Assembly (NCBI RefSeq): GCF_900103125.1
Contig: NZ_FNJV01000001.1
Span: 124,001-188,000, forward strand
DNA from: Mucilaginibacter sp. OK268
GTDB taxonomy: Bacteria > Bacteroidota > Bacteroidia > Sphingobacteriales > Sphingobacteriaceae
DNA: 64,000 nucleotides
Direction: 5' to 3'
Under the pieces are notes generated by a model, which saw only the letters and a list, made by a program, of their open reading frames with translations, did not search any database and was not told where the DNA came from. Shown in pieces: positions 39,149 to 48,401 of this stretch (the stretch's first letter is position 1; every line of letters begins with the position of its first letter). The position numbers and the translations under genes are program-made.

Positions 39149-40447
<1,299 letters not shown>

Positions 40448-40456
40448 TTCAACTCA

Positions 40457-40494
40457 TAAAAGAGCCATCTGCCTAAAAACAGGTGGCTCTTTTT
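40457..40494 (+). terminator. Terminator of eno
   Basis: The stem AAAAGAGCCA / TGGCTCTTTT with inner CTG/CAG pairing, followed by T. It ends 11 bases before the next start codon, which leaves little room for a separate promoter of the 40506 gene. Confidence 0.85.
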
Positions 40495-40505
40495 AATTGG
40501 TATAG

Positions 40506-40826
40506 ATGGGAAAGAACAAACAGCCGGAATGGTTAAAACGGGAAATACAGTACTTTAATAAGGCCGACGAATCCTTAGCCGGCGAAGCTGAGCTTGCACC
40601 TATCGAACTGTCTATCCTGCAAAACTATTTTGAGGCTGATGCCGACGATCCCATATTTGACACCTATCAATTAGAGCCTGTCGACGCTACTTTTTTGAAA
40701 CCATACATCACCCTGGAATTTGATTTTGAAAAGTATGATTACTGGCTGGCAGCCTACACTAATAACTGGGAGCAAACCAAACGCGACAAAGGTTTTATGG
40801 GCCAGTACCCGCTGCCGAAGCAATAA
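40506..40826 (+). CDS. Conserved hypothetical acidic protein
   Basis: 106 soluble residues, rich in Asp and Glu (ADESLAGEAELAPIELS, FEADADDPIFDTYQLEP). There is no signal peptide and no recognised domain. It lies between eno and lspA on the same strand with a terminator-like hairpin just upstream; expression may depend on read-through from eno. Confidence 0.65.
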   Translation: MGKNKQPEWLKREIQYFNKADESLAGEAELAPIELSILQNYFEADADDPIFDTYQLEPVDATFLKPYITLEFDFEKYDYWLAAYTNNWEQTKRDKGFMGQYPLPKQ

Positions 40827-40888
40827 GCCCCGAATAATTTAACCATACCAGCCACGTTAATTACCATACACACATATAAATTATATTA

Positions 40889-41425
40889 ATGAAGAAGAAA
40901 TGGGTTTTGAGGGGCCTGGTAATACTATTGATCCTGATTGCTGATATCGGTTTAGACAGGATTTCCAAAAATTATATACGCCATAATTTTCGTTATTACG
41001 AAGAGATATTACCCTTCAAGAATAATCTTCATTACCTTATTACCCGGGTTGAAAATAGCGGAGCCTTTTTAAGCCTGGGCGATTCGCTGGGTAACCCCTG
41101 GCGGTTTATGTTGCTTACGCTGATGCCTGCGGCTGTGCTGTTATTTGGCCTCGCTTATATCATTATAAAAACCAACCTGCATAAACTAACCGTGCTGGGT
41201 ATTATCCTGGTACTGGCAGGTGGTATGGGTAACCTTTATGACCGTTGGGTTTATGGCAGTGTGACCGATTTTATGCTCATTAAATACCCCTGGTTTAAAA
41301 CCGGAGTTTTCAATGTGGCCGATGTATCCATCATGATAGGGGTGGGCCTATTGCTGGTCCAGTCGTTCATTAGCGATAGGAAAACAAAGAAAATTGTCGA
41401 CAATCAACAAGTTATATCAAAATAA
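40889..41425 (+). CDS. lspA: Lipoprotein signal peptidase (signal peptidase II)
   Basis: A 178-residue, four-helix inner-membrane aspartyl protease that removes lipoprotein signal peptides. Motifs: RVENSGAFLSLGDSLG, GGMGNLYDRWVYGSVTDF (first Asp) and FNVADVSIMIGVGLL (second catalytic Asp). It would process the many SPII proteins in this window. It is convergent with the lipoprotein pair at 41429. Confidence 0.93.
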   Translation: MKKKWVLRGLVILLILIADIGLDRISKNYIRHNFRYYEEILPFKNNLHYLITRVENSGAFLSLGDSLGNPWRFMLLTLMPAAVLLFGLAYIIIKTNLHKLTVLGIILVLAGGMGNLYDRWVYGSVTDFMLIKYPWFKTGVFNVADVSIMIGVGLLLVQSFISDRKTKKIVDNQQVISK

Positions 41426-41428
41426 GAA

Positions 41429-42913
41429 CTATAGAAGCTGCCCGTTTTTATCCACTTTAATAATGGTGGTAATGTAATGGTAATCTACCAAAGCCACCTT
41501 GTTTGATAAAAATATAGCTCCCCCGTTTCTGAGTGGGTTAACAGTTACCGGCCAGCTATCGGCACAGCACGCGGTACCACCTGATACGGGCGTACTGCCA
41601 TCAATACCAACCTTCCATTTATAGTCTCCGTTTTGTGTATAGCTTGTTAGTATCGATCTAAATCCGTTTCCGTATTCGGTTCCTAAAAGCACAATATCCC
41701 CATCACTTGTTGAGGTACTATATGCGGCGGTGTAGTTTAGTAACTTTCTGTCAATAAGAATACCCGCCGGCGAAAAAATATACAGCCCCCTTGTATTACC
41801 GGCAATAACACTATAATTACCATTAACCATTTTAGAAACCCGCACCTGGCCAAAACCAGAAGTGTTCAGTCCCCAGTCGGTTGTGCTTTTTTGTTGAATA
41901 TTGCCCTGGGTATTTAATTTAACCAGGCAAACCGAATCGCAATAAGAACACCCTGGCGACTGTCCCTGGTCTTTCCGTTTAACACCGGCCATAAAGTAGC
42001 CATCGTTTTGTATAATTATATTGGAAACCGACTCCAAAACAAGATCTTGTCCAAAAAACCTTTCCCATTGCGTACTACCGTTCTCGTCTGTTTTAACAAT
42101 AAGTGATTTGGGATATTCATTATTGTATTGATCTTTTATGATACGGGTACCTGTCAGTATAAAGCCATTATCGGGTGTTTGCTGCGCGCTGGTGAAGTTA
42201 TCGGTGCCTATTGTTTTTGACCACAATAAGTTGCCGTCACCGGTCATTTTAATGAGCTCATTGGATGTGCTTTTGCCCGAAGTTGTGCCGGTAAAAATAT
42301 AATTACCATCGTTACTGCCGATGATGGAATTCAATTGAATGTTACTGGTTAGCGCTTTTAATGATTTTTGTTTTAAATTATCATCAAGCTTCATTAAAAA
42401 CGTGGTGTAAATATATGGGTATACTTTAGCATCGTAACTTGTTCCGAGTAACAGGTAACTGTTATCGCTGTTTTCCACAATATTTATGGCCGAGGTGTTT
42501 ATGTTTTGTGCCAATACCAATTCCCGTTGCCCTAAAATAACCGAAAGAATAACACTGCTTGTATCATTGGCTTTATTACTACGACTGGTTGTGAGTATTA
42601 CTTTATACTTTCCGCATGCAGTATAAGCATGGGGCGGATTTTTTTGATCGGAGCTGCTGCCATCACCAAAGTCCCATTTATAAGTGATGTCTGCACCTGT
42701 TTCGGATGAATTCTGAAAGTAGAAGACAGAATCTAAATAATTAGTATTTGATGGTAATTGAAACCTCGGATAGCCGCTTGTGACAGTTACCTTAAATGAG
42801 CTTTTAGGGCTTTTAATATCAACGGTTACTTGTTCAACTTTTTTACAGCCTATATATGCTGCTGTTGTTATTAACAATAGAGATATTGTTTTTATTTTGA
42901 AATTAGCAGGCAT
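41429..42913 (-). CDS. PKD-domain lipoprotein
   Basis: The start is set at MPANFKIK (42913), giving a 4-base gap after the upstream gene; the earlier Met overlaps that gene and lies outside a signal peptide. The lipobox is AAYIGCKK. Residues ~40-125 hold a PKD domain (YKWDFGDGSSSDQKNPPHAY, a diagnostic strand-turn). The remaining ~360 residues are beta-rich repeats with G-T-x-S/D and DGxxxLTGT patterns (NGFILTGTRII, DGYFMAGVKRK), like a propeller of delta-60 type. It is translationally coupled to the lipoprotein upstream. Function unknown, surface location likely. Confidence 0.82.
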   Translation of the reverse strand: MPANFKIKTISLLLITTAAYIGCKKVEQVTVDIKSPKSSFKVTVTSGYPRFQLPSNTNYLDSVFYFQNSSETGADITYKWDFGDGSSSDQKNPPHAYTACGKYKVILTTSRSNKANDTSSVILSVILGQRELVLAQNINTSAINIVENSDNSYLLLGTSYDAKVYPYIYTTFLMKLDDNLKQKSLKALTSNIQLNSIIGSNDGNYIFTGTTSGKSTSNELIKMTGDGNLLWSKTIGTDNFTSAQQTPDNGFILTGTRIIKDQYNNEYPKSLIVKTDENGSTQWERFFGQDLVLESVSNIIIQNDGYFMAGVKRKDQGQSPGCSYCDSVCLVKLNTQGNIQQKSTTDWGLNTSGFGQVRVSKMVNGNYSVIAGNTRGLYIFSPAGILIDRKLLNYTAAYSTSTSDGDIVLLGTEYGNGFRSILTSYTQNGDYKWKVGIDGSTPVSGGTACCADSWPVTVNPLRNGGAIFLSNKVALVDYHYITTIIKVDKNGQLL

Positions 42914-42917
42914 AGTA

Positions 42918-44249
42918 CTATAAATTAAATTTTTCGACAAAGAATACAGGGTTGTTATTATAATAGGAATTATTGCTCATTGTAATGCAGATCAATTGAT
43001 TACCATCGGTGAAAATTTTAACCGGGAGCAGTTGTGTTGTAAATGTTCGTTGCACAGTAGCCGAAGGATAACTTATTGCTGTAATCTTTTTTTCATTTGC
43101 TGTTATACAATAAATGACCGAGCTGGAACTGTTAAAGGCAAAATCGCGGAAGTTGCCATAGGGCGACAGGCTTTTTTCAAATAATAACCCCTTTGTTGTA
43201 TATACGGATCCTGATGATGATGAAATAATTCTGCTTCCATCCGGAAAAGCTTGTATAATATTGGGGTCAAGTGGATAGTCGCCATGATAAGGATCATCCA
43301 CCATGCTAAGTGGTACGCCCAAAGGGGATATCGTGTAGTAATTTAAATCATAAGGAGTAAGATTAAATGGTATATCTACCAGTTCAAAGTTTACGTTGTT
43401 TCCGGGGAGCAAAACAAGGCGGGTATTATTCCATTCACCTGTGCGCCCGGTAACCATTTTTGTTTTTCTGTCGTAAATTTTAAGCGAGTTATTATAAAAT
43501 GAACCAAATGACTGATCTGATGAGGAAACAAACAGTTTTTCGTTCGACGCCACTACCGAACCCACTGCATCACCCTCGACATAAATTTTATCCTTTACAG
43601 TTAATGTTGTTGCATCCAAAATATAAAGCCATCCATCCGTAGTTGGCATATACAGCTCGTTATTTACTCCCCCGGCAAAGCTTCCCAAAGCGCTATAACC
43701 TACTTGTCTTTTCAGGTTTGTGGTTTTTAATACTTTGGCAGTGGCGTAGTTGTAGGATACCACCAGTCCGCTGTCCCTGTTAATTAAATAGGTTACCTTT
43801 TGCTGTCTATCGATCAAAGCATCGGACACCCTTAATCTTGGGTAAGTATTGGGTCTTCTGTATGTATAATAAGCTACAGTATAGTCTTTTATCGAATCGG
43901 CAACAGCTGTGATTGTATATTGGATGTCGCTTGCAAACGGCATACTTTTATCCAGGTAAGTAAGCGAGTCGGGATTGGTAAAAGTTTTAAGCTGTTCGCC
44001 AATGGAGGTAAATTCCCCGTTTTTGAAGACCTCGGCTGCACGGTTTAAGGTATACTGCTTAAAACCCTTACCCGGGAACCGGCTCCATTTTAAGACTAAT
44101 GTTGAATCATTGATGGTTTTATCAATCTGCAAAGTAAATGTGCCTGACGTATGGCTTACCGGAATGATATTATAAACTGTTTGTTGCTCCTTTTTACAAG
44201 AGAACATGAGCAACGAACTTATTGCGATCGTGTAGAGGGCATATTTCAT
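42918..44249 (-). CDS. Beta-propeller-type lipoprotein
   Basis: 443 residues. The lipobox is LLMFSCKK (Cys18). Residues ~35-130 resemble one fibronectin-III-like domain (LVLKWSRFPGKGFKQYTLNR, DIQYTITAVAD). From ~140 on there are YVTN/PQQ-like propeller strands (DGWLYILDATTLTVKDKIYV, NEKLFVSSSDQ, SLKIYDRKTKM). It stands first in a two-gene unit with the PKD lipoprotein. A sensory or binding role is a guess; no enzyme motif is seen. Confidence 0.78.
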   Translation of the reverse strand: MKYALYTIAISSLLMFSCKKEQQTVYNIIPVSHTSGTFTLQIDKTINDSTLVLKWSRFPGKGFKQYTLNRAAEVFKNGEFTSIGEQLKTFTNPDSLTYLDKSMPFASDIQYTITAVADSIKDYTVAYYTYRRPNTYPRLRVSDALIDRQQKVTYLINRDSGLVVSYNYATAKVLKTTNLKRQVGYSALGSFAGGVNNELYMPTTDGWLYILDATTLTVKDKIYVEGDAVGSVVASNEKLFVSSSDQSFGSFYNNSLKIYDRKTKMVTGRTGEWNNTRLVLLPGNNVNFELVDIPFNLTPYDLNYYTISPLGVPLSMVDDPYHGDYPLDPNIIQAFPDGSRIISSSSGSVYTTKGLLFEKSLSPYGNFRDFAFNSSSSVIYCITANEKKITAISYPSATVQRTFTTQLLPVKIFTDGNQLICITMSNNSYYNNNPVFFVEKFNL

Positions 44250-44363
44250 GATAAGGAATAGTTTCGATAAAGATAATCAGGAATCGGAATGCTGGGGAAA
44301 ATATCTTAAAAAAATCATCCTCTGGTAGCATTTTGTGAATGTTGTAACCCGCAGGCTACCTAA

Positions 44364-44638
44364 AAACTTTTTAAACCTTAAATTTTAACACTTTTTTAGT
44401 CGAAAACAGCATAAAAAGGCCTCGTTATTGCCCATTTTAACTAAATTTTAACGCCATTTTAACACTTTTTAACAAATTTTTGATGTGTTTTGAAAGGTTT
44501 AAAAAGTATTAAATAGCTGATATTCAAATAACTAAGTACAAAATAGTCGATTTTTGAGCCCTTTTGTACCTTAACCAAACAGCCCGAATTTCCTTTTTTC
44601 AGAAACCCGGGCTGATATGTATACAAATATACGAAAAT
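44364..44638 (-). ncRNA. Candidate small-transcript element, copy 2
   Basis: On the minus strand it begins TTTTCGTATATTTG (a perfect TAtaTTTG -7 box) and soon enters a hairpin CAGCCCG...CGGGCTG (44579-44614) followed by TTTGG. Next comes the same A/T-rich tail as copy 1 (TAGTTATTTGAATATCAG; TTTGTTAAAAAGTGTTAAAA), ending AAGGTTTAAAAAGTTT. The two copies face opposite ways, 13 kb apart. It is non-coding. Confidence 0.5.
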
Positions 44639-44712
44639 AACAGGTAGCATTAAAATCAACGACTACAAATAGGGTTGAAATTGGCATAGCTGCACATCTG
44701 CAATAAAAAGCG

Positions 44713-44720
44713 TATCTTTG
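44713..44720 (+). promoter_or_regulatory. -7 promoter box of the DEAD-box helicase gene
   Basis: TATCTTTG is a perfect -7 box, but no TTTG lies at the ideal distance upstream. A ~90-base leader would follow before the start at 44817, longer than usual, as found for cold-shock helicases. Confidence 0.5.
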
Positions 44721-44816
44721 CAAAAAAGATTACATAATCGCTTACGGTTTTGATCACCGAAACTCTTCAGACCCGCTTATGCTTTGGCGATAGCACATAC
44801 ACATTACAATCATTAC

Positions 44817-46181
44817 ATGTCATTCGAAAATTTAAATTTAATTGAGCCCTTATTAAAGGCTTTAAAAACAGAGGGATATACCTCACCAACCCCTATACAG
44901 GCGCAAGCCATACCTATTGTATTACAACGACGCGACCTTTTAGGTTGCGCCCAAACCGGTACCGGTAAAACCGCTGCCTTCGCGCTGCCAATTTTGCAAT
45001 TGTTGCATGAAGACAGAATACAGCATAAGGAACAAAAGACCATTAAGGCGCTTATTCTTACACCAACCCGTGAGCTGGCCATCCAAATTGCCGAAAGCTT
45101 TACCGCTTATGGTAAACATACCGGCTTAAAAAACCTGGTTATTTTTGGCGGCGTATCACAAAACCCACAGGTTGACGCTTTAAGGCGCGGTGTGGATATC
45201 CTGATAGCCACTCCTGGTCGTTTGCTCGACCTAGTTAATCAGCGTTATGTACACCTGGAGCATGTGAAAATGCTGATCCTGGATGAGGCCGACCGTATGC
45301 TGGACATGGGCTTTGTACATGATGTTAAAAAGATCATCACCAAAATACCTGCTAAAAGACAAACCCTGTTCTTTTCGGCTACCATGCCTAAAGAGATTCA
45401 GCAATTGGCCGACAGCATCCTGTCTGATCCTGAAAGAATAGAAGTTACCCCGGTATCGTCAACTGCCGATACTATACAGCAGTCGCTTTTTTATGTAGAT
45501 AAAAACGATAAAAAATCATTGCTGATCCACATCCTGAAGGATAAAAATATAAAAACGGCCCTGGTATTTACCCGTACCAAGCATGGTGCCGATAAGGTGG
45601 TGAAAGACCTGGTACGTGCCGGTATTACCGCCGAGGCTATTCACGGTAATAAATCACAAAACGCGCGTCAACGGGCCCTTAGCAATTTCAAAAATCGCAC
45701 AACACGTGTACTGATAGCTACTGACATTGCTGCCCGTGGTATTGATATTGACGAGTTGACCCACGTGATTAATTACGAGATCCCTAACATCCCCGAAACC
45801 TATGTACACCGTATTGGCCGTACCGGTCGCGCGGGAGCAAGTGGTATTGCGCTTTCTTTTTGCGATGAGGATGAAATAGAATTTTTAAAGGATATCCATA
45901 AGCTGATAGCTAAAGAGATACCTGTGGAAGAAGCGCATCCTTATCCGCTTAGTCCGGTAGCTATTGCTGCTGGTATGGGCGCCAAAAAAGGAACGGCTAA
46001 CGCCAATTTACGTAACGGCTCATCAGGTGGTCGTAGCGGTGGTGGTAACAATAAACGTCGTGGTGGCAATGGCGGCGGTGGCAATCGTTCTGGTGGTGGT
46101 AACAGCCGCGGTGGTAGTAAACCAGGCGGCGGAAGCGGCATGAGTGGGGCCAGTCGCTCATCAGGCGGAAACAGGCATTAA
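44817..46181 (+). CDS. DEAD-box RNA helicase
   Basis: 454 residues from [13 protein letters not shown] (the earlier frame start at 44784 adds an unlikely [10 protein letters not shown] stretch). Q-motif TPIQAQAIP, Walker [19 protein letters not shown] ([14 protein letters not shown]), SAT, and the C-terminal motifs ARGIDIDEL and [10 protein letters not shown] are intact. The tail (~385-454) is Gly/Ser/Arg-rich ([14 protein letters not shown]), an RNA-binding extension seen in RhlE/DeaD enzymes. The role is RNA unwinding in ribosome assembly or cold growth. Confidence 0.95.
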   Translation: MSFENLNLIEPLLKALKTEGYTSPTPIQAQAIPIVLQRRDLLGCAQTGTGKTAAFALPILQLLHEDRIQHKEQKTIKALILTPTRELAIQIAESFTAYGKHTGLKNLVIFGGVSQNPQVDALRRGVDILIATPGRLLDLVNQRYVHLEHVKMLILDEADRMLDMGFVHDVKKIITKIPAKRQTLFFSATMPKEIQQLADSILSDPERIEVTPVSSTADTIQQSLFYVDKNDKKSLLIHILKDKNIKTALVFTRTKHGADKVVKDLVRAGITAEAIHGNKSQNARQRALSNFKNRTTRVLIATDIAARGIDIDELTHVINYEIPNIPETYVHRIGRTGRAGASGIALSFCDEDEIEFLKDIHKLIAKEIPVEEAHPYPLSPVAIAAGMGAKKGTANANLRNGSSGGRSGGGNNKRRGGNGGGGNRSGGGNSRGGSKPGGGSGMSGASRSSGGNRH

Positions 46182-46182
46182 A

Positions 46183-46280
46183 CCTCTCCCAACCCTCTCC
46201 AAAGGAGAGGGCTTTAAAGAAATATACAAAAATAAAACAAAACCTGCCTCCCTCTCCTTTGGAGAGGGTCGGGGTGAGGT
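46183..46280. repeat. Inverted repeat built on CCCTCTCC / GGAGAGGG
   Basis: Left AACCCTCTCCAAAGGAGAGG and right CCTCTCCTTTGGAGAGGGT are themselves hairpins and also complementary to each other, with a ~40-base A-rich spacer. The hairpin just past the helicase stop can act as its terminator. Confidence 0.8.
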
Positions 46281-46359
46281 TGTTGATAAGTTAATAAGCA
46301 TATTTGTACCTCTACATTTTTTTAAATAGCTTTAAATGAAATTTATAGAGCCCATATCC

Positions 46360-46659
46360 ATGAAACGCCTCATTAACCTGGTAAAGAATAAGTTTTTTCT
46401 GGTTACCATGGCTTTTTTAGTGTGGATGATATTCTTCGACAAAAACGATCTGTTTTCACAGTACGAATATCGCCGCCAGGTAAATAAGCTAAAGGAAGAA
46501 CGCGACTTTTATAAAAAAGAGACCGACCAGGTAAACAAAGAGCTGGACGAGCTAACCTCGAACCCTCAGAAACTCGAAAAATTTGCGCGCGAAAAATATC
46601 TCATGAAAAAAGACAATGAGGATGTTTATGTGATCGTGCACGAGAAAAAGGAAAAGTAA
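46360..46659 (+). CDS. Cell-division protein FtsB/DivIC family
   Basis: 99 residues from MKRLINLVKNKFF (an ATG at 46336 would add eight residues). One transmembrane helix (~14-30), then a coiled coil (YRRQVNKLKEERDFYKKETD) and the conserved LEKFAREKYLMKK segment. It is part of the FtsB-FtsL-FtsQ divisome bridge between inner membrane and periplasm. Confidence 0.88.
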   Translation: MKRLINLVKNKFFLVTMAFLVWMIFFDKNDLFSQYEYRRQVNKLKEERDFYKKETDQVNKELDELTSNPQKLEKFAREKYLMKKDNEDVYVIVHEKKEK

Positions 46660-46778
46660 GATTCTTAGAACCAAGAGATAAGAATCAGGATATAAAAAGC
46701 GATGGGTTTACTTATCGCTTTTTTTGTGGTTAAGAAAAGATATACCTGTATTCTTCTTGGAAGAATGAGGTTTTGAAC

Positions 46779-46882
46779 CGCGTCATTGCGAGGCACGAAG
46801 CAATCTCTATGCTATACAGAGCAAAGGGGATTCATAACCGACCTGCTTATGTAGAGATTGCTTCGTGCCTCGCAATGACGCG
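46779..46882. repeat. Dispersed inverted repeat, intact copy (GAGGCACGAAG arms)
   Basis: CGCGTCATTGCGAGGCACGA at the left exactly mirrors TCGTGCCTCGCAATGACGCG at the right; the arms continue with AGCAATCTCTA / TAGAGATTGCT. It is the best-preserved copy of the family in this window, with a ~40-base loop. Confidence 0.9.
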
Positions 46883-46936
46883 TTTTTGTTTCTTCGTTGG
46901 AGGAAATGGCGGAGGGGCTCTGCTTTTTCTTTCTAA

Positions 46937-48103
46937 TTATGCAATCTCCACAGCCACATGTTTTTTACTATATCTCCAGCGGTTCAATAGTTTATCCCTA
47001 ACTCTCAGGGATGGTATTTCGATGGCATATCTTAATATCAGCGCGCAAGCAATGGTGCTGAGCAGGCAGCAAAGCATCATGAGGTTGCTGTTTTTGTCGA
47101 TGCCGGTTTTTTGGAGCAGGTTTTGGGTAAGGTGGATCACCAGTTTGTGCGAAAGATAGATGCTGTAGGATAAAGTAGCCAATTGCGTGGTAATGGCCGA
47201 CTGGCGACGATACAGGAAATTGGAAGGACAAACGATTGCCGCTAAAATCAATCCGTATCCTAACGAAACCAAGGGGAACCCCCAGATGGTGGCTGCTAAA
47301 CTATCTTCGGGCGTGCAAACAAAGTAAGCAGCTACTAAAATTACCAGGCCCAGCAACATCAGGAGATGATTATACCTGTTCACTATTTCTTTTACGCGCG
47401 GATAAAAGGTATAGGCACCTGCAATGCTCACGCCAATAAGTAACCCGTCTAAGCGGTTGTAAGTAGGGTAGTAAATGATCCGGTGCCATGTCGCCCCAAA
47501 ATCATCTTCGGCGATATGGGGCGCTAAAAAATAGTGCCAGCCGGCATATCTGATCATAAAACCGGCGACAAACAATCCCGCGAGGATGTAGATAGCTGTT
47601 TTACCTGCCTTAAAATGATTGAGCAGCCAAAAGGTTAAAGGCAGTATTAAATAAAACTGTTCCTCCACACATAACGACCAGGCATGGGTAAAGGTACCGG
47701 TGGTTTTCAGATCCAAACCAAAATTGAGGGTAAAGCTGAGGTATTTCCAGAGCGGGGCCATGTGCTCCCGCTCGCGCAGCAAAGGAATAGCGGTATATAA
47801 TAGCAACACCATCAGGTAAGGCGGAATTATCCGGAAGAAACGTTTGGCGAAAAACTCGCGCATATCAATTGCCTTACCTTTTTTGATGGTATTAAAAAGC
47901 TGCCCGGCTATCAAAAATCCGCTAAGAACAAAAAATAGGTCGACGCCAGTCCAGCCAAAGCCACCTACCTTATTTACCCATTCCGGGTGCTCAAAAAGCT
48001 GGTAATGAAACAGCAAAACATAGGTAATGGCTAATGCCCGTAAATGATCTAAGCCCAATAATTTATGCTTATCGGATATGTTGGCTGTGGTTGTGTCTGA
48101 CAT
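46937..48103 (-). CDS. Membrane acyltransferase (family 3)
   Basis: 388 residues from MSDTTTANISDKHKLLGLDH. An earlier in-frame Met (48235) lies inside a dispersed repeat whose translation gives [13 protein letters not shown], so it is rejected. Family features: LDHLRALAITYVLLFHYQLF (catalytic His), GWTGVDLFFVLSGFLIAGQLF, FAKRFFRIIPPYL and WSLCVEEQFYLILPL. About ten membrane helices. It probably O-acylates a cell-surface glycan. The substrate is unknown. Confidence 0.9.
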   Translation of the reverse strand: MSDTTTANISDKHKLLGLDHLRALAITYVLLFHYQLFEHPEWVNKVGGFGWTGVDLFFVLSGFLIAGQLFNTIKKGKAIDMREFFAKRFFRIIPPYLMVLLLYTAIPLLREREHMAPLWKYLSFTLNFGLDLKTTGTFTHAWSLCVEEQFYLILPLTFWLLNHFKAGKTAIYILAGLFVAGFMIRYAGWHYFLAPHIAEDDFGATWHRIIYYPTYNRLDGLLIGVSIAGAYTFYPRVKEIVNRYNHLLMLLGLVILVAAYFVCTPEDSLAATIWGFPLVSLGYGLILAAIVCPSNFLYRRQSAITTQLATLSYSIYLSHKLVIHLTQNLLQKTGIDKNSNLMMLCCLLSTIACALILRYAIEIPSLRVRDKLLNRWRYSKKHVAVEIA

Positions 48104-48194
48104 GAAATTTGATCGGGGGAATTTATGCCGTAATTTATCGAAATAAATAAGATAACTAATAGGGGATATTATCTTATTTCTAATAAAAAAGTTT

Positions 48195-48312
48195 GTCATT
48201 TCGAACGAGGTACGAGGAGAAATCTTCTTCGACATGCAATTGGGACTTTGTACATAGCAGAAGATTTCTCTTTCGCACCACGCTCATACCCGCCCATGCT
48301 CTATCGAAATGA
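48195..48312. repeat. Dispersed inverted repeat (GTCATTTCGA type)
   Basis: GTCATTTCGAACGAGGTACG at the left faces a right end ATCGAAATGAC. The interior has 'gagaaatcttcttcgac' facing 'gaagatttctc'. It lies between the acyltransferase start and the VWA-like gene. Confidence 0.75.
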
Positions 48313-48401
48313 CATCGTTTTTGTAAAAGTCATTCTTCCAAACATCGATCACAAACATCATAAACAATCTTATTTCTTGATTCTAATCTCTTGCCTCTCC
48401 T

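Noticed and set aside
45941..46141. Minus-strand frame rich in Pro and Leu
   Set aside because: It is the antisense of the Gly/Ser/Arg-rich tail of the DEAD-box helicase (GGT/GGC codons read backwards).
46773..47159. Plus-strand 128-codon frame
   Set aside because: It begins with the translation of the dispersed repeat at 46779 and continues antisense to the acyltransferase.
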